A DNA stretch of 64,000 nt from assembly GCA_965194375.1 (NCBI GenBank), contig CBDAEL010000002.1, one strand, 5' to 3'. The stretch's first letter is position 1; each line of letters opens with the position of its first letter. The translations under genes were made by a program, and so were the position numbers. The notes under the pieces were generated by a model. That model was not told the DNA's origin, made no database searches, and saw only the letters and a list, made by a program, of their open reading frames with translations. This document shows, one piece after another, positions 16,485 through 24,840 of this stretch. This DNA comes from Tabrizicola_A aquatica. GTDB taxonomy: Bacteria > Pseudomonadota > Alphaproteobacteria > Rhodobacterales > Rhodobacteraceae.

Positions 16485-18446
16485 ATGCACGCGCAGAAAG
16501 AACAACCCTGGCTGTTCCGCACCTATGCGGGCCATTCCACCGCCGCCGCCTCGAACGCGCTTTACCGCAACAACCTGTCGCGCGGGCAAACCGGGCTTTC
16601 GGTGGCCTTCGATCTGCCGACGCAAACGGGCTATGACTCGGATCACGAATTGTCGAAAGGCGAGGTCGGCAAGGTTGGCGTGCCGGTCTGCCATCTGGGC
16701 GACATGCGGGCCTTGTTCAAGGATATCCCGCTTGAGCAGATGAACACCTCCATGACCATCAACGCCACCGCCCCGTGGCTCTTGGCGCTTTACATCGCGG
16801 TGGCCGAAGAACAGGGCGCCGATATCTCGGCCCTGCAAGGCACGGTTCAGAACGACATCATCAAGGAATACCTCTCGCGCGGGACCTATATCGCCCCGCC
16901 GAAGCCCTCGCTTCGCATGATCACCGACGTCGCGGCCTATACGCAAAAGCACCTGCCGAAATGGAACCCGATGAACGTGTGTTCCTATCACCTGCAAGAG
17001 GCAGGGGCGACGCCCGAGCAGGAGCTGGCCTTCGCGCTCGCCACCGCCTGCGCCGTGCTGGATGATCTGAAGGGCAAGGTCGCGCCCGCCGACTTCCCCA
17101 ATATGGTCGGCCGCATCTCGTTCTTCGTCAACGCCGGCATTCGATTTGTCACCGAGCTGTGCAAGATGCGCGCCTTTGTCGATCTGTGGGATGAGATTTG
17201 CGAAACCCGCTATGGCATCACCGAGGCCAAGTATCGGCGCTTCCGCTATGGTGTGCAGGTCAACTCCTTGGGCCTGACCGAGCAGCAGCCCGAAAACAAC
17301 GTCTACCGCATCCTGATTGAAATGCTGGCGGTGACGCTGTCGAAAAAGGCCCGCGCCCGCGCGGTGCAACTGCCCGCTTGGAACGAGGCTTTGGGCTTGC
17401 CGCGCCCTTGGGATCAGCAATGGTCGCTGCGGATGCAGCAGATTCTGGCCTATGAAACCGACCTTCTGGAATATGACGATCTTTTCGACGGCAACCCCGC
17501 GATTGACCGCAAGGTCGCGGCCCTGAAGGACGGCGCGCGCGCCGAACTCGCCCAGATCGACGCCATGGGCGGCGCGGTGGCGGCCATCGACTATATGAAG
17601 GGCCGCTTGGTCGAGGCGAACTCCGAGCGCCTGTCCAAGATCGAATCCAAGGAAACCACGGTTGTCGGCGTCAACCGCTGGACCGAAGCCGCGCCCTCGC
17701 CGCTGACGGCGGGCGATGGATCCATCATGGTGGCCGATGCCGATGCCGAGCGCGACCAGATCGAACGGCTGACCGCATGGCGCAGCCAGCGCGACGAAGC
17801 GGCGGTGAAAGCTGCCCTCACCGCCCTGCGCGAGGCTGCCAAGTCCGGCACCAACATCATGCCCGCCTCGATCGCCGCCGCCAAAGCGGGCTGCACCACC
17901 GGCGAATGGGGTGCCATGGTGCGCCAAGCCTTTGGCGAGTACCGCGCACCGACCGGCGTCTCGCGCAGCCCGTCGAACCGCACCGAAGGGCTGGAGCCGA
18001 TCCGGGAGGCTGTCTCGGTGCTCTCGGCCAAGTTGGGCCGCCAGTTGAAATTCCTTGTCGGCAAGCCCGGCCTTGACGGGCACTCGAACGGGGCCGAACA
18101 AATCGCCGCCCGCGCGCGCGATGTGGGCATGGACATTCATTACGAAGGCATCCGCCTGACCCCCGCCGAGATTGTCTCTGCCGCTGTCGATCAAGAGGCC
18201 CATGTCATCGGCCTGTCGATCCTGTCGGGCAGCCATATCCCGCTGATCACCGAAACGCTGGATCGGATGCGCGCCGCGGGCCTTGGCCATATCCCCTTGG
18301 TCGTCGGTGGCATCATCCCCGAGGATGACGCCGCACGCCTGCGCGCCATGGGGGTCGCCGCCGTCTACACGCCCAAGGATTTTGAGCTGAACCGCATCAT
18401 GCTTGACATCGTCGGCATCGTCGACGCCCAAGACCGCGCCGCGTAA
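16485..18446 (+). CDS. ecm: Ethylmalonyl-CoA mutase (coenzyme B12-dependent)
   Basis: Ecm rearranges (2R)-ethylmalonyl-CoA to (2S)-methylsuccinyl-CoA, the step after Ccr and the epimerase. The 653-residue protein has the acyl-CoA mutase TIM barrel (about 1-490; FDLPTQTGYDSDHELSKGEV, LQGTVQNDIIKEYLSRGTYI) and a C-terminal B12 domain with the cobalt-ligand motif D531-x-H533-x-x-G536. Its length and its lack of the long methylmalonyl-CoA mutase N-terminus, together with ccr next door, favour ethylmalonyl-CoA over methylmalonyl-CoA as substrate. The start is near GAGGCCCGCG, after a good promoter. Confidence 0.93.
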   Translation: MHAQKEQPWLFRTYAGHSTAAASNALYRNNLSRGQTGLSVAFDLPTQTGYDSDHELSKGEVGKVGVPVCHLGDMRALFKDIPLEQMNTSMTINATAPWLLALYIAVAEEQGADISALQGTVQNDIIKEYLSRGTYIAPPKPSLRMITDVAAYTQKHLPKWNPMNVCSYHLQEAGATPEQELAFALATACAVLDDLKGKVAPADFPNMVGRISFFVNAGIRFVTELCKMRAFVDLWDEICETRYGITEAKYRRFRYGVQVNSLGLTEQQPENNVYRILIEMLAVTLSKKARARAVQLPAWNEALGLPRPWDQQWSLRMQQILAYETDLLEYDDLFDGNPAIDRKVAALKDGARAELAQIDAMGGAVAAIDYMKGRLVEANSERLSKIESKETTVVGVNRWTEAAPSPLTAGDGSIMVADADAERDQIERLTAWRSQRDEAAVKAALTALREAAKSGTNIMPASIAAAKAGCTTGEWGAMVRQAFGEYRAPTGVSRSPSNRTEGLEPIREAVSVLSAKLGRQLKFLVGKPGLDGHSNGAEQIAARARDVGMDIHYEGIRLTPAEIVSAAVDQEAHVIGLSILSGSHIPLITETLDRMRAAGLGHIPLVVGGIIPEDDAARLRAMGVAAVYTPKDFELNRIMLDIVGIVDAQDRAA

Positions 18447-18526
18447 AGCGCGCAAGCCCCGCGCCGGGGGGCCTTCCAACGGCGACCAAGCTGGCATAGC
18501 TTGGCGCGCGATAAGGGAGGTCCACC

Positions 18527-19231
18527 ATGACATTTCACATCGGCGCGAAACCGGGCGAGATTGCCGAGACCGTGCTCTTGCCGGGTGATCCCTACCGCGC
18601 ACGCTGGGCGGCCGAGACCTTTCTCGAGAACCCGGTTCTCGTGAACGAAGTGCGCGGCATGCTGGGCTATACCGGCACATGGCGCGGGCACCGGGTCACC
18701 ATCCACGGCTCCGGCATGGGGATGCCATCCCTGTCGATCTATGCCAATGAGCTCATCAAGGATTACGGCGCACAAACGCTGATCCGCATCGGCAGCGCGG
18801 GCGCGCTTCAGCATCACGTCAAGGTGCGCGATGTGGTGTTGGCCCAAACCGCGTCCACGTGCGGTTCACCATCCCGGTCGATCTTTCGCGAACTCAATTT
18901 CGCCCCCTGCGCCGATTTCGGCCTGCTGCGCGCTGCCCATGATGCGGCCCAAAAGATCGGGGTTCCGGTGCATGTCGGCGGCATCTATTCCTCTGACACC
19001 TTCTATGACGAACGCGCCGATCTCAGCGAACAGCTGCAACGCCACGGCACGCTCTGCGTCGAAATGGAAGCGGCCGAGCTTTACCACCTCGCCGCCCGCT
19101 ATGGCCGCCGCGCGCTGGCCGTGTTGACCATCTCTGACCACATCCTCACGCATGAGGCCCTGCCGGCCGACCAGCGCGAACGCAGCTTTGGCGCGATGGT
19201 CGAAGTGGCACTTGAGGCGGCTTTTGCCTGA
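18527..19231 (+). CDS. deoD: DeoD-type purine nucleoside phosphorylase
   Basis: This enzyme cleaves purine (deoxy)nucleosides with phosphate to free base and (deoxy)ribose-1-phosphate for salvage. The 234-residue protein has the family hallmarks LLPGDPYRA (phosphate loop), HGSGMGMPSLSIY, IRIGSAGAL, CVEMEAAELYHLA (ribose site) and LTISDHIL with the general-acid aspartate. Its length equals the hexameric E. coli DeoD. ATG 18527 follows AGGGAGG. No other deo genes are present. Confidence 0.95.
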   Translation: MTFHIGAKPGEIAETVLLPGDPYRARWAAETFLENPVLVNEVRGMLGYTGTWRGHRVTIHGSGMGMPSLSIYANELIKDYGAQTLIRIGSAGALQHHVKVRDVVLAQTASTCGSPSRSIFRELNFAPCADFGLLRAAHDAAQKIGVPVHVGGIYSSDTFYDERADLSEQLQRHGTLCVEMEAAELYHLAARYGRRALAVLTISDHILTHEALPADQRERSFGAMVEVALEAAFA

Positions 19232-19285
19232 CCCCGCCCCTCGTCGAGCCCGTTCCGGGCACTCCTCGAGAGCTGCCAAACCCTT

Positions 19286-19357
19286 TCGCCTTCAATGCGG
19301 CGCAAATATCCTCGGGGGGTGAGGCCGCAGGCCGAGGGGGGCAGACAGCCCCCCTTC
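19286..19357. repeat. Intergenic repeat with terminator hairpin
   Basis: The stretch contains CGCAAATATCCTCGGGGGGTGA, a variant of the Rhodobacteraceae intergenic repeat seen at 4722-4790, and then a perfect hairpin AGGGGGGC (19335-19342), loop AGACA, GCCCCCCT (19348-19355). It separates the convergent deoD and DUF1989 genes and touches the end of the latter, so it probably terminates both. Confidence 0.65.
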
Positions 19358-20221
19358 TTACCGCCCGTGGCTGCGATCATAACCATTGGCGGGTGAAGGC
19401 GCCCAACCCACAGGCGGGGCCATCGGGCGGAACACCTCAACCAGCAAAGGATGGCACGCCGCCTGATCCGAGGAATGCTCAGCGCTGCAATCGCCGCCTG
19501 GGCAGGCCGACAAAGCCCCCAGAAGATCGATATCGGCAAAGAATTCAATAAAATCGCCGGGCCGCACCGGGCTTGCCTTCATGAAATACTGCCCGGTGTC
19601 ACGGGTAAAGCCAGTGCACATAAAGACGTTCAACACATCATGCACATGCAACTCGGCCACCGCTAACGGCAGGCCCGTGCGGTCGGCCAAAGCGCGGGTC
19701 AGGTTGGAGTGGCAGCAGTGGTGATACTGGCCGCCATGCGACAGAAGGTTATGCGTGTAAGGGTCGCAGCGCGTGCCGATCACGTCATGCACCCCGCCGC
19801 CGAACGCATCGAACTGATACCAGTCCAGCGTGTCTTCGGTGATCGTCGCAAGGCTGCGCAGATGCGGCAAGCTCGACCACATCCGGTCGCCCGCGCTTAA
19901 ATGCGTGCCATGGAGCGCGCGGGTTTTGCCCGAAAAGAACCGCTCATTCAGATCATGGGCGTTCCACAGGTTCAGATCCCCCACCTGCGGGCCATCCACC
20001 GAGGTGATGCGAAAGAAATGCCCGGCAGGCACGTCGAAACAGCGCGCCTCGCGCGCGGGCACCAACACCTCATCCACCTTTTCCCAACCCACCCGGGCGG
20101 CGTGAAACGGCGCAAGGTCGGGCGCGGGCAGACCTTCGACCGGATAGCAGATCACCGGGCGCACGGCCTTGCGGGCGGCACCATCAGCGGGCATCGGATG
20201 GGCGGGCGTATCGGGTTTCAT
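19358..20221 (-). CDS. DUF1989 (urea carboxylase-associated) family protein
   Basis: This 287-residue protein matches the DUF1989 family, which is found beside urea carboxylase and in guanidine or aminomethyl-compound metabolism. Visible conserved parts are REARCFDVPAGHFFRI, GPQVGDLNLWNAHDLNERF, a Cys/His-rich centre (RCDPYTHNLLSHGGQYHHCCHSN, possibly metal binding) and VLNVFMCTGF. In many genomes the protein occurs as two paralogues next to a urea carboxylase; here it is single, with no carboxylase nearby. ATG 20221 is preceded by GGAGGTGCCC. Its function here is unknown. Confidence 0.83.
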   Translation of the reverse strand: MKPDTPAHPMPADGAARKAVRPVICYPVEGLPAPDLAPFHAARVGWEKVDEVLVPAREARCFDVPAGHFFRITSVDGPQVGDLNLWNAHDLNERFFSGKTRALHGTHLSAGDRMWSSLPHLRSLATITEDTLDWYQFDAFGGGVHDVIGTRCDPYTHNLLSHGGQYHHCCHSNLTRALADRTGLPLAVAELHVHDVLNVFMCTGFTRDTGQYFMKASPVRPGDFIEFFADIDLLGALSACPGGDCSAEHSSDQAACHPLLVEVFRPMAPPVGWAPSPANGYDRSHGR

Positions 20222-20264
20222 GGGCACCTCCGGGGGGTCAAGCTGTCCCATGGTCGGGGGGTGG

Positions 20265-20459
20265 TCAAGACCCCTTCAGGCACTGGCGCGGGGCTTTTCC
20301 GGGCGCGGGCGTGCAGGTTGCCCCACAGGCAGCGCAGCGCCAGATCCCGGCGGCTTTTTCTTGCCGCCAGATGCAGGCGCGGGTCAGGGTTGAGTGGCGG
20401 CGCGAGAGCCATGCATAGGCAAAGACACCGATGACAAGAGCAAGAAGGAGAAGGGGCAT
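20265..20459 (-). CDS. Small membrane-anchored Cys-containing protein
   Basis: This 64-residue protein has an N-terminal membrane helix (about 1-18) followed by a basic stretch and a C-x2-C...C...C pattern (WRCAACGATC...QCLKGS) that could bind a metal. Similar short proteins follow TCA-cycle or housekeeping genes in Rhodobacteraceae, but I know no function. It lies downstream of sdhB on the same strand. A GTG at 20486 would add nine residues; ATG 20459 starts right at the helix. Confidence 0.55.
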   Translation of the reverse strand: MPLLLLALVIGVFAYAWLSRRHSTLTRACIWRQEKAAGIWRCAACGATCTPAPGKAPRQCLKGS

Positions 20460-20597
20460 CAGAGTCTTTCTGCCCCCCAAACTCACGTCCCGACCAAGGG
20501 GAAGGAAGCCAACAGGGCGGCAAAGGCAGTGCGCATGGCAGGACGGTCACCTCCCCTCCTCCTCCGTGGGGAGGGGCTGAGGGTGGGGACTTGCCCC

Positions 20598-21374
20598 TTA
20601 CACCACCCGGTCCACCATCATCTTTTTAATCTCAGAAATCGCCTTGGCCGGGTTCAGCCCCTTGGGGCAGGTCTTGGCGCAGTTCATAATCGTGTGGCAG
20701 CGATAAAGCTTGAAGGGGTCTTCAAGGTTATCCAACCGCTCGCCCGTCGCCTCATCGCGGCTGTCGATGATCCAACGGTAGGCATGCAAGAGCGCCGCCG
20801 GCCCAAGGTATTTGTCGCCGTTCCACCAGTAGGACGGGCAAGAGGTGCTGCACGAGGCGCACATCACGCATTCATAAAGCCCGTCGAGTTTCTTGCGGTC
20901 CTCAATCGACTGGCGCCACTCTTTGGCCGGGCGATTGGTCTTGGTTTCAAGCCACGGCATGATTGAGGCATGCTGGGCGTAGAAATGCGTCAGGTCCGGG
21001 ATCAGGTCCTTGATCACCGGCATATGGGGCAAGGGATAAATCTTCACGTCACCCTTAATCTCATCCAGCCCATAGATGCAGGCCAGCGTGTTGATCCCGT
21101 CGATGTTCATCGCGCAAGAGCCGCAAATCCCCTCGCGGCAGGACCGGCGGAAGGTCAGCGTCGGGTCAATCTCGTTCTTGATCTTGATGAGCGCGTCCAG
21201 AACCATGGGGCCGCATTTGTCCATATCGACGAAATAGGTGTCGACCGACGGGTTCTTCCCATCATCGGGGTTCCAGCGGTAAATCTGGAACTTCCGCACG
21301 TTCTTGCCCTCGGGCTTCGGCCAGGTTTTGCCGGTGATGACTTTGGAGTTCTTGGGAAGAGTGAACTGAACCAT
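20598..21374 (-). CDS. sdhB: Succinate dehydrogenase iron-sulfur subunit
   Basis: SdhB carries electrons from the SdhA flavin through [2Fe-2S], [4Fe-4S] and [3Fe-4S] clusters to ubiquinone. The 258-residue protein shows C79, C84, C87 and C99 for the 2Fe-2S cluster and C169/C172/C175 plus C236 and C179/C226/C232 for the other two. The last gene of sdhC-sdhD-sdhA-lipoprotein-lipoprotein-sdhB, it is separated from sdhA by two small lipoprotein genes. ATG 21374 follows GGAAAGCCC. Confidence 0.97.
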   Translation of the reverse strand: MVQFTLPKNSKVITGKTWPKPEGKNVRKFQIYRWNPDDGKNPSVDTYFVDMDKCGPMVLDALIKIKNEIDPTLTFRRSCREGICGSCAMNIDGINTLACIYGLDEIKGDVKIYPLPHMPVIKDLIPDLTHFYAQHASIMPWLETKTNRPAKEWRQSIEDRKKLDGLYECVMCASCSTSCPSYWWNGDKYLGPAALLHAYRWIIDSRDEATGERLDNLEDPFKLYRCHTIMNCAKTCPKGLNPAKAISEIKKMMVDRVV

Positions 21375-21454
21375 GGGCTTTCCTTCGTCAGATCATGGCC
21401 GGGCACAGGGCCGCGGGGCGCAGAATGGCGGGGGTGGGGGCAAGGCGGGCCATC

Positions 21455-21757
21455 TTAACCCACCCATCCCGGTTGCGCGTCAAGCGGCCGGGCCGGGAAC
21501 TGGCCCGAGCGCGCCTTGACGCAGGCGTCAAACACTTGGGCCGGATCGCGGCCCAACAGAAAATCGGTCGAGATCGTCACATCAAGGGCCCCAACAGCCT
21601 TGCCAACCGACCCGACGCCCATCGCAATCTCGCCGCGCGGACGGCGGGCCTGATTGGCCTCTTCGACGCACATCCGTTCAGCCTGATCCAGCGGCACGGG
21701 GCCGCATCCCGCCAAGGGCGGCAGGGCGACAAGGAGCAGGAGGGCGGCGCGGAGCAT
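21455..21757 (-). CDS. Small lipoprotein between sdhA and sdhB
   Basis: This 100-residue predicted lipoprotein has a signal peptide of about 17 residues ending in the lipobox LAGC. The rest is soluble, with two further cysteines (MCVEEA and DACVKA) that could pair. The gene starts five bases after the preceding small gene and is on the same strand as the sdh genes. I do not recognise its family. Its position inside the sdh operon suggests coexpression with complex II but does not prove a role in it. Confidence 0.7.
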   Translation of the reverse strand: MLRAALLLLVALPPLAGCGPVPLDQAERMCVEEANQARRPRGEIAMGVGSVGKAVGALDVTISTDFLLGRDPAQVFDACVKARSGQFPARPLDAQPGWVG

Positions 21758-21762
21758 CGGCT

Positions 21763-22080
21763 TCAGGCCCCCAACCCGGTGATGCTGCCCGCGGCCAGAC
21801 AGGCCGCAGCCCCTGGCTGCGCGGCGATCCGCATGACATTGGCCACCGTGCGGCTGCCCGCGCCGACGCCAACATCCTGCACCAAGGCTTTCACGTCCTC
21901 AGAGCTTGCATTGTCGACGATGCAGCGCGTCGCGGCCTCGGCCTGCCCCGGCGCGACATAATCGGCCACGATCGGGCGCACCACCGTATCAGCGGCGCGG
22001 CGGCCAACCTTGTCGGCCACTTGCGCCGGATCGCAGGCGGCCAGCGCCAGAACGGCAAGCAGGGGGGCCAGCGCGCGCAT
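21763..22080 (-). CDS. Small lipoprotein directly downstream of sdhA
   Basis: This 105-residue predicted lipoprotein has a 15-residue signal ending in the lipobox LAAC, followed by a mostly helical domain with two cysteines (TRCIVDNAS and AACLAAGS). Its ATG shares a base with the sdhA stop (TGATG), so translation is probably coupled to sdhA. Unrecognised family; possibly a distant partner or paralogue of the lipoprotein that follows it. Confidence 0.7.
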   Translation of the reverse strand: MRALAPLLAVLALAACDPAQVADKVGRRAADTVVRPIVADYVAPGQAEAATRCIVDNASSEDVKALVQDVGVGAGSRTVANVMRIAAQPGAAACLAAGSITGLGA

Positions 22081-23885
22081 CAGAATTTGCGCTCCGCCGG
22101 GGCGATCTTCTTCAGCGAGATCCCGCCTTGCGCTTCAGATGTCAGAGGCTCGGTCTTGACCGGACGATAGTCCAGCCGGACCGATGCGCCATCGACCCAA
22201 GCCAGCGAATGCTTGCGCCATTTGGCGTCATCGCGGACCGGGTGATCTTCGTGGGCATGCGCGCCTCGGCTTTCGGTGCGGGCATGCGCGCCATAGATGG
22301 TGGCCAGCGCGTTCGGCATCAGGTTGCCAAGCTCCAGCGTTTCCATCAGGTCGCTGTTCCAAACCAAAGAGCGGTCGGTGACCTTCAGATCAACCATCTT
22401 GGCGGCAATCGCCGTCATCTTGCGCTCACCAGCCGACAGCGTTTCCTCAGCCCGGAACACAGCCGCATCCGATTGCATGGTGCGCTGCATTTCCAGCCGC
22501 AAATCGGCCGTTGGCACCGCGCCATTGGCATGGCGCAAGCCGTCAAAGCGCGACAAAGCCTTGTCGATCTCGGCCACGTTCACCGGGGCATTGCGCGACT
22601 TGGGGTTCACGATCTCGCCCGCGCGAATGGCGGCAGCGCGGCCAAAGACCACAAGGTCGATCAGGCTGTTTGAGCCCAGACGGTTCGCGCCATGCACCGA
22701 GGCGCAGCCCGCCTCGCCCACAGCCATCAGGCCGGGGAAGATGGCGTCGGGGTCTTTGGCGGTGGGGTTCAGAACCTCGCCCCAATAGTTCGTCGGGATG
22801 CCGCCCATATTGTAGTGAACCGTCGGCAGAACCGGGATCGGTTCTTTGGTCAGATCAACGCCCGCAAAGATGCGCGCCGATTCCGAGATGCCCGGCAGGC
22901 GCAGGTCCAGCGTTTCCTTGGGCAGGTGGTTCAGGTGCAGGTGGATATGGTCGCCATGTTCGCCCACACCGCGGCCTTCGCGGATTTCCAAGGTCATGCA
23001 GCGCGAGACATAGTCGCGCGGGGCCAAGTCTTTGTAATGAGGCGCATAACGCTCCATGAACCGCTCGCCGTTCGAGTTGGTCAGATAACCACCCTCGCCG
23101 CGCGCGCCTTCGGTGATGAGGCAGCCCGAGCCGTAGATGCCGGTCGGGTGGAATTGCACGAACTCCATATCCTGCAAGGGCAGGCCCGCGCGGGCGACCA
23201 TGCCGCCGCCGTCACCGGTGCAGGTATGGGCGCTTGTCGCGCTGAAATAGGCGCGGCCATAACCGCCCGTCGCCAGCACTGTCATCTTGGCGTTGAACAC
23301 ATGGATCGTGCCATCGTCCAGCTTCCAGCAGACAACGCCCGTGCAGGCCCCATCGGTGATGATCAGATCCAGCGCGAAGTATTCGATGAAGAATTCCGCG
23401 TTGTTCTTCAGGCCTTGACCATAAAGGGTGTGCAAGATGGCGTGGCCCGTGCGGTCAGCCGCGGCGCAGGTGCGCTGCACCGGCGGGCCTTCGCCGTATT
23501 CGGTGGTGTGGCCACCAAAGGGGCGCTGATAGATCTTGCCCTCTTCGGTGCGGCTGAACGGCACGCCGTAATGGTCCAGCTCATAAACCGCCTTCGGCGC
23601 CTCACGTGCGAGGTATTCCATCGCGTCGGTGTCACCGAGCCAGTCCGAGCCTTTGACGGTGTCATACATGTGCCACTGCCAGCTATCGGGGCCCATATTG
23701 CCCAAGGACGCGGCGATGCCGCCTTGGGCCGCCACGGTGTGCGAACGCGTTGGGAAAACCTTGGTCACACAGGCGGTGCGCAGACCCTGCTCGGCCATGC
23801 CCAGCGTGGCGCGCAGACCGGCACCGCCAGCCCCCACGACAACCACGTCATAGTCATGCACTTCATACGGATAGGCTTTGGTCAT
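22080..23885 (-). CDS. sdhA: Succinate dehydrogenase flavoprotein subunit
   Basis: SdhA oxidises succinate to fumarate with covalently bound FAD. The 601-residue protein has the dinucleotide-binding VVVGAGGAGLRA (14-25), the FAD-attachment histidine at H49 in RSHTVAAQGG, the active-site region HTCTGDGGGMVARAG and the substrate-binding HPTGIYGSGCLITEGARGEGG, and it ends in the long C-terminal helical domain typical of proteobacterial SdhA. ATG 23885 lies 10 bases after the sdhD stop. Together with SdhB, SdhC and SdhD it forms complex II. Confidence 0.98.
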   Translation of the reverse strand: MTKAYPYEVHDYDVVVVGAGGAGLRATLGMAEQGLRTACVTKVFPTRSHTVAAQGGIAASLGNMGPDSWQWHMYDTVKGSDWLGDTDAMEYLAREAPKAVYELDHYGVPFSRTEEGKIYQRPFGGHTTEYGEGPPVQRTCAAADRTGHAILHTLYGQGLKNNAEFFIEYFALDLIITDGACTGVVCWKLDDGTIHVFNAKMTVLATGGYGRAYFSATSAHTCTGDGGGMVARAGLPLQDMEFVQFHPTGIYGSGCLITEGARGEGGYLTNSNGERFMERYAPHYKDLAPRDYVSRCMTLEIREGRGVGEHGDHIHLHLNHLPKETLDLRLPGISESARIFAGVDLTKEPIPVLPTVHYNMGGIPTNYWGEVLNPTAKDPDAIFPGLMAVGEAGCASVHGANRLGSNSLIDLVVFGRAAAIRAGEIVNPKSRNAPVNVAEIDKALSRFDGLRHANGAVPTADLRLEMQRTMQSDAAVFRAEETLSAGERKMTAIAAKMVDLKVTDRSLVWNSDLMETLELGNLMPNALATIYGAHARTESRGAHAHEDHPVRDDAKWRKHSLAWVDGASVRLDYRPVKTEPLTSEAQGGISLKKIAPAERKF

Positions 23886-23895
23886 GTCTTGAACC

Positions 23896-24267
23896 TCAGA
23901 GCGCGATCTTGATCAGGGCGAACAGCCCACTTGCAACGATCACAGCAGACAGGGAATAGGCGAAGATGATGAACAGTTTACGCGCCGTGCCACGGGCATA
24001 ATCCTCAATCATCATCGTGGCCCCCATGGCAAAATGACGCATGCCGACTACAAGGACGAGCGCGGTCAGAATGGCTGGGAAAGGCCGGGCGAAGGTGGCG
24101 ACCACCTCGTCTTGCGCGGCCCCGAGGGCCGAGCCGAAGATGTAAAGCCAGGTCGGCACCATGAAGGCCAAGGCGACCGACGACAGTGTCATGCTCCAGT
24201 GGTGTTCAGTTCCGGTGTGCGATGCGCCTTTGCCCTCGGCGCGCTTACGGGCGGTCAGATAACGCAT
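23896..24267 (-). CDS. sdhD: Succinate dehydrogenase membrane anchor subunit
   Basis: This 123-residue protein has three membrane helices (about 26-50, 60-82 and 97-120). The second is preceded and followed by the heme and quinone site region (LVVGMRHFAMGATMMIEDYARG), whose histidine is the likely heme b ligand. It anchors SdhAB to the inner membrane with SdhC. It starts seven bases after sdhC. Confidence 0.93.
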   Translation of the reverse strand: MRYLTARKRAEGKGASHTGTEHHWSMTLSSVALAFMVPTWLYIFGSALGAAQDEVVATFARPFPAILTALVLVVGMRHFAMGATMMIEDYARGTARKLFIIFAYSLSAVIVASGLFALIKIAL

Positions 24268-24274
24268 GATGCCC

Positions 24275-24661
24275 TCACTGAACCAAAATGACGGTGAGGG
24301 CGGTCAGAACGACCGACCCGATGATGATGCCCCAGCCCAGCTTCTCGGCGGTGGGAATGTCCAAGCCCTTGCCCGCGTCGAAGTATAGATGCCGCAGCCC
24401 GGCCAGATAATGATACCACACCGCCCAAGCCGACCCGGTGAACACCAGATCGCCGAACCAGCTGGTCGCAACCGCGTTGGCGGTGGCGAAGTATTCGGGC
24501 GAGGTCGCCGCCGCCAACAGCCACCACACCGCCAAGATGACGCCCACGATCAGCGCATTACCGGTGATCCGCGTCAGGATCGAGACGATCGACGTCAATT
24601 GCGGGCGATAAATCTGCAGATGGGGAGAAAGGGGGCGTTCAACCCGTTTGACGTTCGCCAT
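24275..24661 (-). CDS. sdhC: Succinate dehydrogenase cytochrome b556 subunit
   Basis: This 128-residue protein has the SdhC signature RPLSPHLQIYRPQLTSIVSILTRITG near the N-terminus, where the Ser and Arg take part in quinone binding, three membrane helices, and HYLAGLRHLYFDAG with the heme-ligand histidine. ATG 24661 (MANVKRVERPLSPHL) was chosen over longer in-frame readings because it gives the family N-terminus. First gene of the sdh operon. Confidence 0.95.
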   Translation of the reverse strand: MANVKRVERPLSPHLQIYRPQLTSIVSILTRITGNALIVGVILAVWWLLAAATSPEYFATANAVATSWFGDLVFTGSAWAVWYHYLAGLRHLYFDAGKGLDIPTAEKLGWGIIIGSVVLTALTVILVQ

Positions 24662-24809
24662 GGCATGTCCTTGTCGCTGGCAGGGTGCGGGTGAAGGCCC
24701 GCCCCAAAGCTGTCTTTGTGTCCTTACTAGCGCGAATTTTTGCGCTGTCACCTACAAGCCTACAGGAAAAGCGGACTGGTGCCGCTATCAGTCCAAGATT
24801 CTGTTATTT

Positions 24810-24838
24810 GTGATCACACAATTTTTCCGTGTGATCAC
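24810..24838. promoter_or_regulatory. Paired TGATCA palindromes / hairpin between the zincin-like gene and sdhC
   Basis: GTGATCACAC (24810-24819) and GTGTGATCAC (24829-24838) form a 10-bp inverted repeat with a nine-base loop. Each arm is itself palindromic around TGATCA. It lies two bases after the end of the zincin-like gene and about 150 bases upstream of sdhC, both on the - strand. It could terminate the first gene or be a double operator for sdh; it is not followed by a T run. Confidence 0.45.
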
Positions 24839-24840
24839 GA

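Noticed and set aside
16428..18680. A 750-residue open frame on the - strand across ecm
   Set aside because: It is antisense to the well-supported ecm gene, is Gly/Arg/His rich and has no domain; it is an effect of high GC.
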